Notes: generated by a model not told the origin, from the sequence alone. A DNA stretch of 64,000 bases from Cordylochernes scorpioides (GCA_030710605.1 CP092870.1:97058592-97122591); one strand, 5' to 3'. Shown: positions 1-10,329, counted from the stretch's first letter. Translations and numbers: made by a program.

Positions 1-135
1 TTAAGAAAGACAAACTTCAGGCTTACCTAGCAATTTATTTAAGACACAAACTAAAATTGATAAAATACAAGAGAAGCAATGAGGGAAGTTTACGCAGAGT
101 AATAAAATATATAAACATCAAAATTAATAATCTGT

Positions 136-445
136 TAACTTTATTTTTCAAAAAGGCTAAAGTTTTTCTCCAAAAAGTGTAGCGAATGGTCAGTCTATTT
201 ACATATTTTCAACATCGAAATACTAATACAGTAAAAGAAAACAAAGATATTTACAATTGTAATCTTGACTCTTCTGTGATCAGTGCAAATAACTTTATTT
301 TTCAAAAAGGTTACAAGTTTTTCTCTAAAAAGTGCAGCGAATGGTCAGTCTATTTACATATTTTTATTTACAACTTCAATAAGTACCAACAGTAAAAGTA
401 AACAAAGATATTTACATTTGCTATCTTGACTCCTGGTCAGTGCTG
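136..445. repeat. 154-base tandem duplication
   Basis: Two head-to-tail copies (136-289 and 290-445) align over most of their length. Each carries a reverse-strand AATAAA near its left end, and the second copy runs into the candidate exon at 421-557. If that exon is real, this would be a duplicated 3' untranslated region of a minus-strand gene; otherwise it is a simple tandem repeat. Confidence 0.6.
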
Positions 446-557
446 TGGCCTTTGCCGTTATGGTCTCCTGATGTCCTGCAGCTCTCCAGTAGTCTTTCTA
501 TGGCCTCTCCTAGTGGCTCCTCGATAAGATGGTCCCCTGGCCTTGATCTATTCTTGT
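421..557 (-). CDS. candidate last exon, unknown minus-strand gene
   Basis: Read on the minus strand, a TGACAG acceptor just above 557 is followed by 44 open codons and a TAG at 421-423. The product is polar and partly helical (LIEEPLGEAIERLLESC is visible in its middle), and reverse-strand AATAAA signals lie about 125 and 280 bases further on. I do not recognise the protein. The difficulty is that a better supported plus-strand exon lies at 715-840, so the rest of this gene would have to overlap it on the other strand. The stretch may instead be part of the local duplication. Treat as a weak candidate. Confidence 0.27.
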
Positions 558-714
558 CTGTCAGATATTCTGTTAATAAAAATAATATTTGCTACAATTT
601 GGTTTTAAGAGTTTCTTATAGAGATGTCCAGAAGCGAGAGAGTGTGTCCAGTGATGGAGGTTGTACTGTATGTTGTGTCACTGAGTGTCTAACAACGGTT
701 GTCTCTGGTGACAG

Positions 715-840
715 TGGGACATCATTAAAAGCAAGAGCAAGATGATGGTGGATACGAAGATCATCAAGTGGTCCACGGATAAATGGGAGTCCATCACGGA
801 CCTCAAGAACTGCTACAAGTACAGCCTGGGGGACCCTCAC
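715..840 (+). CDS. internal exon of an unidentified conserved-looking gene
   Basis: Exactly 42 open codons lie between a CAG acceptor (712-714) and a consensus GTAAGT donor (841-846), so both flanking introns are phase 0. The peptide starts WDIIKSKSKMM and ends YKYSLGDPH, with many Lys, Trp and Asp. Third codon positions are strongly G/C while the surrounding DNA is AT-rich, which is typical of coding sequence and argues against the open frame on the other strand. The gene enters from the left of the window. I cannot assign a family. The following intron is almost entirely the minisatellite at 945-1556, and 1561-1638 is a plausible next exon in the same phase. Confidence 0.62.
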
Positions 841-847
841 GTAAGTC

Positions 848-896
848 CTTGAACACACACACAAACCTTTATTAAGACAGAGAGTCTTATACCTTG
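848..896 (-). repeat. non-LTR retrotransposon 3' tail
   Basis: On the minus strand this reads as a TCTTAATAAAGGTTTG tail followed by a TG-rich run. The same tail ends the non-LTR fragment at 8880-9217 and recurs at 58818-58850. It sits directly behind the splice donor of the exon at 715-840. Confidence 0.4.
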
Positions 897-944
897 ATTC
901 ATCACACCAAGTCTGATATGTTAATAAAGTAAAAAAAGTGTGTT

Positions 945-1556
945 AGAGTTATATTTAATTTTTTGTTGTTGTCGTATCCAATCTCAGATGTCTCCATGCA
1001 TCTTTATAATATCAGTCGTAATGTTCCCTATTTTGGGTGTGTAAAGCTGCTTTTCTGGGTCCATGTCAATTTTGTGTTGTTGTCGTCGTGTTAAATGTAG
1101 AGCCTCAGATGTCTCCATACATCTCTTTCACAGCAGTCGCAATGTTCTCTATCTTGGGTGTGTAAAGCTGCTGTTCTGGGTCCATGTCAATTTCCTGTTG
1201 TTGTTGTTGTTTTCGTGTTAAATGTAGAGCCTCAGATGTCTCCATACATCTCTTTCACAGCAGTCGCAATGTTCCCCTTGGGTGTGTAAAGCTACTGTTC
1301 TGGGTCCATGACAATTTTCTGTTATTGTCGTCGTATCTAATGAAGAGCCTCAGATGTCTCCATGCATCTCTATCACAGTAGTGGCAATGTTTTCTATCTT
1401 GGGTGTGTAAAGCTGCTGTTCTGTGTCCATGACAATTTACTGTTGTTGTCGTCGTGTTAAATGTAGAGCCTCAGATGTCTCCATGCATCTCTAACACAGC
1501 AGTCGCAATGTCGTCTATCTTAGGTGTCTAAAGCTACTGTTCTGGGTCATTTTCTG
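945..1556. repeat. minisatellite, about 117-127 bases per unit, about 5 copies
   Basis: Five units each contain the phrases TCAGATGTCTCCAT, CAGTCGCAATG, TGGGTGTGTAAAGCT and a TTGTTGTCGTCG-type run; spacing between matching points is 127, 117 and 122 bases. The same family, inverted, is at 42909-43230. It fills the intron between the exons at 715-840 and 1561-1638. Confidence 0.85.
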
Positions 1557-1560
1557 CAAG

Positions 1561-1638
1561 GCTGCGGCCATTGCTGAACATGAGAATATGTGGGTAGATG
1601 CTAGTTTCACACCAGGACAGTTGTTGCATGTCCTATAG
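1561..1638 (+). CDS. candidate last exon of the same plus-strand gene
   Basis: A pyrimidine-rich tract and a TGCAAG acceptor (ending 1560) precede 25 open codons and a TAG. The frame is phase 0, as the exon at 715-840 requires. The peptide begins AAAIAEHENMWVD and ends GQLLHVL, which looks like ordinary globular protein. No good donor lies before the stop, so it would be the C-terminal exon. No clear AATAAA was found close behind it. Confidence 0.42.
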   Translation, partial: AAAIAEHENMWVDASFTPGQLLHVL

Positions 1639-3175
1639 GTTCTTGTGCCATATGGATGTATTGTCATTCCTTTATAGTGTTTTGTTCTAAGTCTTGTTAT
1701 TGTCTTTGTCAGTTTTTCTCTCTGAGTTTATGTCTCATATTTGACTTTTACATTTAATGATAATCATACAAATGGAAGGGGGTAGATGGACTAGTGGTCT
1801 AAACCGTTGATTTTTGACCGCTACCACCCCGGATCGAAACCCGCATATATTTATATATGAATATAAGCAAAATTATTTTCAAAACTTAATTCTGTTGACG
1901 TTATGTGGCGCTGAGTTTGTTGTTGACACACATTAAATATGTGATAACAACTTGATAAAGGTTGGCGTTCAGCTAACTGAAATATTGGTAAAATAATTGA
2001 TATTTTGATCCAATATATGCCTTTTTAATTAAAATATATATATTATATATAAAGAAATAAGATTTTCTGCTTGAATTTAGATCATGTTGAGGATTATGGT
2101 AATGCAGTCGTGGCAAAAATATTTAAAAGAGTTTTGATTAGTGATTTCGTTATTTGAGCTAAGGAATATATATGTAGTAATCCCGAGATGGAATGTGCTG
2201 GGCAGTCGTGGTAGTGGGTGCGTGATGGGATTCCCGCGCTGGGACAGCAAGAGACAGAGGCAGGTCTAGAGGGTAACTCCAAAAAGTAGAGGAAGACCAC
2301 GGACGTCACGGATGCCCTAGCCTAGAAGGGGGGATGAGAGATCTGACCGACCGTATGACAGCGTCGCTCTGAAACAATTAAACAACTACTAACTTTGTCC
2401 CATTTTGGGGGACCTTATATATTGGCCTCTGACGAGTTCTGATTGGATCCCGTAATCACGCCACCTGTCAAGCGCTGGGTTATTAATTATGTCTGGCCAC
2501 GTGTCGGCCACCTGCTGACGGGGGAATGAACTCATTAGCATAAACACCTGTTAGTCTGGGTTGTTTATCATGTCTGGCCTTTGTCGTCTGGACTATGGCG
2601 TCGTCTGATCTACCTTTACCTCTTTGCTTTATTTGTCACTTCTATTGTTCGATACATATTTTTATATACAGATATGGGGTTTTATAATAAATATTAGAAG
2701 AAGGTTGTGCTCTATCTACCTTAAAATATACTACAGAATGTGTCCCCGGTGATGTAGGTTTGGTTGGGGGAATGACATGTAATGAATGATAACCTAACAA
2801 ACCTATTATAAAAAATAAAAGAAATAATTTGTATACAAATTAGTTAAAATTATTATGAAGTTACAAGTTAAAAAGAGAAAGATGTTGTAAGGGTGGTGTA
2901 TCAATAAAAACGTACAAAATGAATGATAAAAGATTAAGAGAAGGTATATAATACAAAATGATAACTATGGTAAAATGAATCGTACAAGGAAAAATATCTT
3001 ATTGTATTAAAGATGAGAGAAAAAATTAAGTTAGTTTATTAACTGAACGTATAATGTGACGCTAAGGTTGAAAAAGGGAAAGGGGGTATCTGAGCATGTT
3101 TCTGCAAAAGTAGTATCCCAAGCATCCTGCAATGCAATGCGAACTTGTATAAGTGAGGCATTGTTTTCATTAACA
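1639..3175. other. intergenic, AT-rich, with repeat fragments
   Basis: Contains the SINE head at 1776-1850 and a PLE-terminal-type sequence at 1945-2000 (TTGATAAAGG, then a GTTGGC/GCTAAC stem, then GAAATATTGG). At 2230-2330 there is a short GC-richer patch whose reading resembles the Arg/Gly/Pro-rich end of non-LTR polyproteins. Nothing else codes convincingly. Confidence 0.5.
1776..1850 (+). repeat. tRNA-like SINE head
   Basis: GACTAGTGGTCTAAACCG resembles an internal A box, and GGATCGAAACCC, 30-odd bases on, resembles a B box (consensus GGTTCGANTCC). The fold is not a proper tRNA, so a degenerate tRNA-derived SINE promoter is the best reading. Confidence 0.42.
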
Positions 3176-3275
3176 NNNNNNNNNNNNNNNNNNNNNNNNN
3201 NNNNNNNNNNNNNNNNNNNNNNNNNNNNNNNNNNNNNNNNNNNNNNNNNNNNNNNNNNNNNNNNNNNNNNNNNNN
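3176..3275. other. assembly gap (100 N)
   Basis: A run of exactly 100 N, the conventional size for a gap of unknown length. Confidence 0.98.
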
Positions 3276-4294
3276 AATGTACCTAGTGTTTAGTTGTTAC
3301 TCTACTTGATGTTTTGTTAGACTTTGTATATGAACGTTTATGTTTTTTGTTGTTCCAATGTACGGAGTGTTCAGATGTTCCTGTTCTTAATGTTTGTGAG
3401 ACTTTGTTTAGACGAACGTCCTTGTTCTTGTGTCAAATGTACCGAGTGTTCAGATGTTCCTGTACTTTATGTTTTTATCTTTCCTAATTTTCTTTGTTAC
3501 AATATTTATTTTGAATAAATAGAAGGCCGTATCAAGCATGATGTGACAATATGGATTTTCTACTATTTCTACACGTGTATTTTCAATTATTTTACATACC
3601 GACCCTGTTTTTAAACCTATTCAATACTACATGGAAAGTTGTCAAATATGTTTCAGAATGTGGCCCTGTAGCGAGTATCTAGTGAACGAACGATTAGAAT
3701 GTGTCCGACCCTGTAGCGGGCATCTAGTGAACGAACGAGTTGTGACACATGAAACTTGTAGATATCCGACACGTTGACATCTGTTTTTGGACAGAAATAT
3801 TTGTCTGTTTGTTCATACAGAGTGGGACTGCTTTCAATCAAAGAATAGAAGGTGAAAAATGTTGAGAAGTTCTAGCTAAGCAGTGGTAAAAAAAAAACCT
3901 GCACGTACACTCATGGAAAAATTAACTTAAGGAAATGGAAAGTCTTTGTTCTTCAGAATCTAAGGAAGTTGGACTACACACACCATTAGAAAGGAGTCAA
4001 AGTGTAGTGAAAATTCAGCGATGGAAAAAAAAGAAAGTTAGCTCCAGTGGATCTCTTTTTCAGCGTGGCCTCCAGATACTCTCTTTGATATCGCCGGTCG
4101 TCTGTTTATTTATTTATATATATATTTTAAGAAGACAGAGGTGGATTTTCGATAATTTGCTTTAATTAAGTAAATAAAAATATTTGCGGCATGTCTTACA
4201 ATTTTTTTTATTTGTAAAAAACCCATGTGCATAATTTCAATACAATTATAGCTCTCTGAAAATAGATCAATCCATAGCTCTTAGCAATTATAAT
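3276..4294. other. intergenic, AT-rich
   Basis: No gene recognised. There are degenerate repeats of AATGTACNNAGTGTTCAGATG type at 3276-3480. A repeat of about 50 bases, around CCCTGTAGCG and TCTAGTGAACGAACGA, occurs twice at 3660-3740. A left half of the CACTCATGGACAAAA element family starts near 3908. Confidence 0.5.
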
Positions 4295-4438
4295 ACAATA
4301 TAATGCGGGTATGATTATAGAACGACGTTTAACAAATCTTTTTTTCCGCAAATGTTTCTTTTTACAGAACGATAAAATCGATTTTAATTATTTTAAGGAG
4401 AAATAACAACTATTCCTATCCTTTTTACATATATAAAA
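4295..4438 (+). repeat. dispersed SINE-like repeat, degenerate copy
   Basis: Shares with 10190-10316, 16040-16250, 30910-31110, 38480-38640 and 49265-49470 the order ATAATGCGG, AACGACnTTT, TGTTTCTTT, AATCGATTTTAA-type and AAGGAGAAATAAC. The copy at 49 kb keeps a tRNA T-arm at its head, which is why I call the family a tRNA-derived SINE. Confidence 0.5.
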
Positions 4439-5336
4439 CTAGCGGATGTTCCCTGGCTTCGCCCGGGTTTTACCCGAGTAAAGGTTTGTCTAACGAACAT
4501 TTTGTTAAAACAAGTTCTCTATAAACTTATTTTAAAAATAATAGATATATTTTGATAATTTGAAACTCGTAAATTTGAATCTCTCGATAAAGTGAATATT
4601 TGTTTCCCGGTCCCTTGAAAAATACTCGATAAGTTTAATAAAATCAATATTAATTGGTTCCCTCGGTAATTGGAAGTTAAAGGAATAGTATCTTTGCCTT
4701 GGAATTGTATCATTATTCTTGTCTCAAATAAATTGCCGTGTCATCCTGAATTTTGTCTTTCCTAATTTTTCTACATTACAAAATCATCATTTTATCTAGT
4801 GAACATTTTTCCCGGTCCCTTGAAAAATACTCGATAAGTTGAATAAAATTAATATTAATTGGTTTCCTCGGTAATTGGAAATTAAAGGAATTGGAATTGT
4901 ATCATTATTCTTGTCTCAAATAAATTGCGTGTCAGGCTGAATTTTTTCTTTCCTAAATTTCTACATTACAAAATCATCATTTTATCTATTCACCCAATAT
5001 ATATGTTGTAGATAAATGATAAACTAACTTTGACTTGTGAGCAATTAATAGGTAGAAAATCTTACTTTTGATAAATAATCTTTAAGATAATAAACTTAGT
5101 GATAATAAAACTTATAGATAAAAAAAACTTGTTATCATCGTCGCAATGGGGGCGCTGCTTGCGAGTTGAATCTACAAATCTGCAAATAACTCTAAGGATA
5201 TTCAAGATATTCAAGAAATTATTTTTCAAAACCCTTCCCGGGGATATACCTAATAATATCCCAAAATTTCACGGCGATTGGATGTATGGTTTTTGAATCT
5301 ATAGAGTACAGACAGACATTCAATTATATATATATA
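4439..5336 (-). mobile_element. non-autonomous Helitron (3' end clear, 5' end blurred)
   Basis: Read on the minus strand, the element ends in an imperfect GC-rich hairpin (CCCGGGCGAAGCCAGGG) a few bases before terminal CTAG and a T, the layout of Helitron 3' ends. The 5' side has the TATATATAATTGAATG and CTGTCTGT stretch typical of this family, but the expected TC start is not distinct because the next Helitron abuts it. It contains two degenerate internal copies of a block around CTCGATAAGTT. No Rep/helicase coding is present. Confidence 0.65.
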
Positions 5337-5824
5337 CTAGACGAATGACCCGGGCAACGCCCGGGTTTACACGATTAAATGTTTTATTCAAACACTATTC
5401 GTTACAATTATAATTGGCGCCGTGGATGTCATTCTTGTGAAACGTCCCGCTCCAAACTTTACAGTCAGATTAGTTACGATATAAATCTTCAAATCGAGCG
5501 AGCGTCTATAAATATTTCGATTTAGATCAAGTATTCTAATTATTAAGCGAACTATTATTAATAAAATTTTGAGAAGATTTCGATTTTAAACGTATTTATA
5601 ACCTTGATAGAGGGCGCTGTTCGTGAGCTAAGTAGAATAATTTGAATATATAGTTTTAATATTAATTTATATATAATTTAAAATAGCCTATCGTTTTCCT
5701 CGTATTTTTTTACCTATGTATGAAATTTTGGTTTGAATTAGTGAACTACTGCGAATTTGTATACCGGACATACAAACCAACAACAAACAAACAAGCATAC
5801 AAACATTCATTTTATATATATAGA
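5337..5824 (-). mobile_element. non-autonomous Helitron, both ends intact
   Basis: On the minus strand it starts TCTATATATATAAAATG and ends with a perfect 8-bp hairpin (ACCCGGGC, loop GTT, GCCCGGGT; 5348-5366) seven bases before the terminal CTAG, followed by T. That is the Helitron signature of 5'-TC, subterminal hairpin, CTRR-3' and an A/T target. It is 488 bases long with no coding sequence, so it must have moved with a helper. Relatives lie at 15621, 16883, 24028 and 30484. Confidence 0.8.
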
Positions 5825-5865
5825 AGATATAATATAAATGAGTTTTAAAAATTGTTTAAAAAAAA

Positions 5866-5936
5866 TGCATCGGCCGGGAATCGAACCCGGGCCGCCCGCG
5901 TGGCAGGCGAGCATTCTACCACTGAGCCACCGATGC
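5866..5936 (-). tRNA. tRNA-Gly (GCC)
   Basis: The reverse complement is a 71-base tRNA starting GCATCGGTGGCTCAGTGGT and ending in CCGATGCA. The acceptor arms pair (GCATCGG with CCGATGC), anticodon GCC sits in CTGCCAC, and the T arm GGGTTCGATTCCC is a perfect internal B box. There is no CCA, as expected for a eukaryotic gene. It has the fewest flaws of the three copies and is the likeliest to be functional. No T-run terminator follows at once on the minus strand; the nearest T-rich stretch starts one base on (ATTTTTTTAAAC). Confidence 0.9.
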
Positions 5937-6264
5937 GTATACAAAATGGCCATATTTGGGTATTCATTCCATTCCGGATTACTCCGCGTAAAAAAAAAAA
6001 GTTCTTCAAATTGAAAAAAGAAATAGCCAAAAATACTAAGCAAATTGTATCCAAAAAATTTCCTCAGTTTATAAAAAGCGACATGCAAAATTGGTACCAA
6101 TTGGTTCAGTAGTTTTGAGTTTATCGCGAAACAGACAGAAATTAAGCTTTTATATATATAGAGATTAGTGTTTAGGTATTGATTTAATTCATATAATTGA
6201 TATAATAGTATATATTTATATTATATTTTTTATAAATTAGTTTTAAAAATTGTATTAAAAAAAA

Positions 6265-6334
6265 TGCATCGGCCGGGAATCGAACCCGGGCCGCCCGCGT
6301 GGCAGGCGACATTCTACCACTAAGCCACCGATGC
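6265..6334 (-). pseudogene. tRNA-Gly (GCC) copy with a one-base deletion
   Basis: Identical to the copy at 5866-5936 except for one lost base between the D arm and the anticodon arm (GCGACATTC against GCGAGCATTC on the plus strand) and a G to A change in the D arm. The length is 70, not 71. The deletion should disturb the junction base or stem, so this is probably a pseudogene. Confidence 0.75.
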
Positions 6335-6679
6335 TTTAAAAAAAATGGCCATATTTAGGTATTCATTCCATTCTGGATTAGTCCGCGTAAAAAAAATAGT
6401 TCTTCAAATTAAAAAAAGAAATAGCCAAAAATAATAAGCAAAATGTAGCCAAAAATTTTCCTCAGGTTTATAAAAAGCGACATGCAAAATTTGGAACCAA
6501 TTGGTTCAGTAGTTTTTGAGTTTATCGCGAAACAGACAGACAGACAGGAATTGACTTTTATATATATAGAGATAGAGATTAGTGTTTAGGTATTTGATTT
6601 AATTCATATAGTTGATATAATAGTATATATTTATATTATATTTTTTATAAATTAGTTTTAAAAATTGTATTAAAAAAAA

Positions 6680-6750
6680 TGCATCGGCCGGGAATCGAAC
6701 CCGGGCCGCCCGCGTGGCAGGCGAGCATTCTACCACTAAGCCACCGATGC
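6680..6750 (-). tRNA. tRNA-Gly (GCC), third copy
   Basis: Full 71-base length with the GCC anticodon and intact acceptor, T and anticodon arms. It differs from the first copy by one D-arm base (GGCTTAGTGG instead of GGCTCAGTGG), a form also seen in working glycine tRNAs. Its setting inside a repeat unit nearly identical to the previous one makes capture and amplification likely. Confidence 0.8.
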
Positions 6751-6984
6751 TTTAAAAAAAATGGCCATATTTAGGTATTCATTCCATTCTGGATTAGTCC
6801 GCGTAAAAAAATAGTTCTTCAAATTAAAAAAAGAAATAGCCAAAAATAATAAGCAAAATGTAGCCAAAAATTTTCCTCAGTTTATAAAAAGCGACATGCA
6901 AAATTTGGAACCAATTGGTTCAGTAGTTTTTGAGTTTATCGCGAAACAGACAGACAGACAGGAATTGACTTTTATATATATAGA

Positions 6985-7592
6985 GATAGATTGAATGTCT
7001 GTCTGTACTTGATAGATTTAAAAACCATACATCCAATCGCCGTGAAAATATGGGAAATTATTAGGTATATCCCCGGGAAGGTTTTTTGAAAATATTTTTT
7101 AAAATCAGAGTTGGGGGTTCTAGCACTACTAAGATAAAGTTCACCATCAATCATCAAATAGCATTCATTCATGATGATATTTAATAATTACAAAATTATT
7201 GTTCAATTGAAATTCGTATGCAATATTGTTTAATATCACAAGTGAAGAATCATGTTTATTCTACCATCAACTATGTATATCTATGTTTTGTACAGTTTGT
7301 TATATTCAAATGACATATATGTAGGGGATAATTTTATTGTTAATATTTATTTTGATGTATTGTATACATTTGATCATTAATAAATTGTGTTTGAGGGTAT
7401 CAAAACTGCCTTTTTGTTCAAACACAGCAATATGTGATACAGCTAGGTGGAGCAGAGTATCAAACATAAAGTTATCTTGACAAGTATAGATTTCAGTAGG
7501 AATTAGATGTTTGCTAGGATCGTTTAAACAAATGTTCGTTAGGCAAACTTTTACTCGGATAAAAACCGGGCGAAGCCGGATACATTAGCTAA
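6985..7592 (+). mobile_element. Helitron-like element, plus orientation
   Basis: Ends in CCGGGCGAAGCCGG, a short hairpin, ten bases before CTAA (7589-7592) and a T. Its left part (GAATGTCTGTCTGTAC, then CCAATCGCCGTGAAA) is the inverse of the right part of the element at 4439-5336, so the two are the same family in opposite orientation. The left end is fused to the tRNA array, with no clean TC. Confidence 0.6.
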
Positions 7593-7927
7593 TTTCTTAT
7601 CTCTTAGTGAAATATATAGTTCCACTCTTACCTTATTTTTATTAGGTAAAATTTTAATATTGACTTATATATACAAGCCATAAAAAAAATCTCCTCAAGA
7701 ACAAGATCCCCAAGGACCTGAAAATCAGGAACAAAGACACAAATATAAAATATAATTATAAATTAACTCTTGTATATAACTGATGTATATAGTTGTTTAA
7801 TTGTTTTCATAATATTTCATTTATAAATTAATCTCATAATTTAGTCTGTGAAAATAAAAATATTGGACTGGTGACCAAACCAACTGTAAATATTTGAAGT
7901 AAACGAAAAAATTGCGCTACAAATTTT
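7593..7927. other. intergenic, AT-rich
   Basis: Nothing recognised beyond simple AT-rich sequence. Confidence 0.5.
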
Positions 7928-7999
7928 AAATAAAAATACAACCTTTCGCAATGAGTTTTCTTTTATTATTTCTCATTGCGAAAGGTTGTATTTTATTTA
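7928..7999. repeat. short perfect inverted repeat
   Basis: ATACAACCTTTCGCAATGAG and its exact complement are separated by 16 T-rich bases; the stem is about 25 bp including AT-rich flanks. It could be a solo foldback or a strong transcript hairpin. Confidence 0.8.
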
Positions 8000-8029
8000 A
8001 AAACTGTAAATAGATGGCTTAATGTTATA

Positions 8030-8313
8030 CACCTATCCCCCGATTTACACGGTAGATACGTTTCCTGAGAAAAACGTGTAAATCGGGGGATAGGTGTACA
8101 CAGAAATAAAAATAAAATGCATTGACAGGTTATAATATGTAGTCCAGCACATAAACTCGGGGGATTCTCGTGAGATGTGTACCCATCGCATGTGTTCAAT
8201 CACAGTAGCATTTAGTATAGTGCGGTAAAAACAAAAACAAAAAACCTTATTTGGAAAACCGTGTAAAAGCGAAAACGTGTAAAACAAGTACCGTGTAAAT
8301 CAGGGGGATAGGT
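8030..8313. mobile_element. 284-base MITE with TA target duplication
   Basis: TIRs of about 25 bases (CACCTATCCCCCGATTTACA and its complement) are flanked by TA on both sides, which fits the Tc1/mariner superfamily. A third copy of the terminal sequence lies inside, at 8072-8098. Decayed relatives are at 16524-16788 and 36830-37086. There is no coding capacity. Confidence 0.85.
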
Positions 8314-8439
8314 GTATAGTTAAGATATATAATTAATTGTGATGGTTATGTAATTTTGATCTTCATTTGAATAAAATTTATAAAGTTTAAATGTGTTTTA
8401 ATAACAAGCACAAAATTATAACCATCCCCCATTGTAAAT

Positions 8440-8790
8440 ATGATGATCTAGGTTGTGCTCTTTTTGAGCGGCGTCTAATATATTGTGAGGGCTTTGCTTA
8501 TTAGTGGTGAACCCTCACAGCAGTTTCGCCAATTAAATCTACCAGACCGCTTCTTATAGTTCCATTACTGTATTGGAAGATTCTGCTTATATATGCTACA
8601 CTGAAGGATGGAATCTTAGAAATAGTATTTAAACAAACTATGGACCTAAGCTTTTAGGATAGTAGAATTACATATAAATATTAAGGATAGTAGAAGTTTG
8701 TTTTATGTGTAAAAAAAAAACATTCGTGCCTTAATGTTTTCATTTGCTATGTATAGATGGCATGTTGTTACCTCATATATGTAATATATG
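8440..8790. repeat. foldback-family copy (GTGAGGG hairpin variant)
   Basis: Carries the conserved hairpin of the foldback family as GTGAGGG ... CCCTCAC (8486-8518), then CAGTTTCGCCAATT, the family middle (TATTGGAAGATTCTGCTTATAT) and the outer TAGTAGAAGTTTGTTTTATG sequence. It is the most diverged copy. See the separate observation on paired changes in the stem. Confidence 0.65.
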
Positions 8791-8799
8791 TTATAATAC

Positions 8800-8879
8800 C
8801 TTGAAAAAGGTTGGCGTTCAGCCAACTGAAATATTGGCAAAAATAAATTATACTTTGATCCAATATATGTCTTTTTAAT
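8800..8879 (+). repeat. PLE-terminal-like sequence
   Basis: CCTTGAAAAAGG, then GTTGGC ... GCCAAC as a stem, then TGAAATATTGG. The same phrase occurs at 1945-2000 and 48715-48775. It resembles the hammerhead-bearing ends of Penelope-like elements, but key core bases are changed here. Confidence 0.4.
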
Positions 8880-9217
8880 TACAACAACAACAACAACAAC
8901 AAAAACCTTTATTAAGACACTATTGTCTTACAAGGGGATTCCCCTAAAAGATATATATTACATGAGTGAGGAAGAAAAGCAATTTAGAGGGGAGGGGGAG
9001 CAATCAGCCGTTGTCTGTGGAGTTGAGCACTTTCTTCTCTCATTCTATCAATCGCCTTGAAAAATTTAAAATATTTATAAGCAAATGTTTTATCCAGCAG
9101 GAGAGCAGTAAAGATTTTATATACATGTTGTTCGTTGTAGTGAGTTAGCTCCGAAATTTCGCGAATTTCCATTCTCTTTTCATGTAGGAATAGGCAATGG
9201 AATAGATAGTGGACCAA
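8880..9217 (-). pseudogene. non-LTR retrotransposon, C-terminal end plus 3' tail
   Basis: The minus strand is open from before 9217 to a stop at 8984. Above the first Met the frame carries a CYFCN ... H ... C cluster (Cys-x2-Cys, His, Cys), the zinc-finger-like end of many non-LTR polyproteins, followed by a basic helical tail (KYFKFFKAIDRMREE). The 3' tail is TGTCTTAATAAAGG followed by repeated TTG. The reverse transcriptase itself is absent, so this is a typical 5'-truncated insertion. Confidence 0.6.
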
Positions 9218-9411
9218 ATTGTCTTGGATGCCAACATTGCAGAAGTAGCAGTTTTAAAGGGTCGCTGTTCCAAAATCCGTGATAACCTCGCGAAAAGTAG
9301 CCATAGAATCCTTTGACGGGCTATAAATTCGTTTAATTCTCAAAGGGAGGTTTGAATGCCTTTTTAATTATAGATAATATAATGAATATAAATATATACA
9401 TGATGATAACA

Positions 9412-9826
9412 GATTAAACTCATGAACAAAACTTAAGGAAGTTGTACCTTTTAGCATGTATATCGGAATTCAGATAATAACTCTGAAATATATTTGATAC
9501 ACAATTACCTTCATTGAAGACATATTTATTTATTTATTTCAACACACAAAACGCGATATCCCTGCTAGGGATAATTGCGTCGATTTACATTTTTTTTTAA
9601 ACAGAAACAGTTATAAACAAGAAAAAGTAATTAAAATAAAAAAACAGAGAAACAATAATTTAGGAACTTGAACCTTCCAGGTTTGAAAGATAATCATAAA
9701 TATATTAACAAAAGAAGACATATGAAATAACCAAGTGTGAACAAAATTTTCTCTGTCTACTTAAAAAAAAAACATAGAAAAACGACCGGGGGACATCAAA
9801 ATATGAAACTTCATAGTCGATGAGTG
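9412..9826. mobile_element. CACTCATGGACAAAA-type MITE split by a non-LTR 3' end
   Basis: The left part (CATGAACAAAACTTAAGGAAG) and right part (ACCAAGTGTGAACAAAA ... GAGTGTAT) are halves of the family seen whole at 42229-42435. Between them, 9520-9715 is the AT-rich 3' untranslated region of a non-LTR element on the minus strand, with the phrase GATATCCCTGCTAGGGATAA also found, changed, at 10350. Confidence 0.6.
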
Positions 9827-10189
9827 TATATAAACCATAAATATATATTTTTTACCATTTGAAATTTGCAACATAATGGAAAACGGTCAGCAATGAATTG
9901 CCTTTAAACTAATAGGTTTAACTATTTTGATTTAGGGTAACTAATTAACGATTAAGTTAATAAATAGGGATTAATTTTGCACCAACACACTCTTAAAAGA
10001 CGATCACCTTCATATCATCAAAAATGAAGCCCATTTATTGCAAGCGGAACAAAAACTGCAAACGAAATGTTCAAATATATATATCCGATTGTATTTATAT
10101 GGAAGAGAAAAGAAAAAAAAATTGAATGTCATTAATCAAATACATGCTGATTCAGTTCAACTGATTAAAATCGAATATAAAAAAGAAAA

Positions 10190-10316
10190 ACTAGCTATAG
10201 AACTATACAATATAATGCGGCTTGTGATTGTAAAACGACATTTGAAAATTATCTCGCATGTGTTTCTTTCAACGAAAAATCAAAATTTATTTTAAGGAGA
10301 AATAACGATTATTTCT
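10190..10316 (+). repeat. dispersed SINE-like repeat
   Basis: Well-kept copy of the family: TATAATGCGGCTTGTGATTG, AAACGACATTTGAAAATTAT, then ATTTTAAGGAGAAATAACG. The inverse copy at 10667-10800 flanks the non-LTR fragment between them, so the two copies could form a stem around it. Confidence 0.6.
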
Positions 10317-10329
10317 AACCTTATTACAA

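Larger units (their letters stand above)
5825..6984 (-). repeat. tandem array of three Helitron-ended units, each with a tRNA-Gly
   Basis: Units of about 338, 408 and 414 bases (ends at 6162, 6570 and 6984) each begin, on the minus strand, with TCTATATATATAAAAG and a CTGTCTGT run, the 5' end shared with the neighbouring Helitrons. Each then runs through a unique block into a tRNA-Gly and an AT-rich stretch. None shows its own hairpin plus CTRR end; the next unit simply follows. Units 2 and 3 are nearly identical and unit 1 is more diverged. Confidence 0.75.

Noticed and set aside
440-745. A 101-codon plus-strand gene
   Set aside because: Composition is poor and it reads through the splice acceptor of the better supported exon at 715.
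616-864. An 82-codon minus-strand gene opposite the exon at 715-840
   Set aside because: The plus frame has the third-position G/C bias and matching splice signals.
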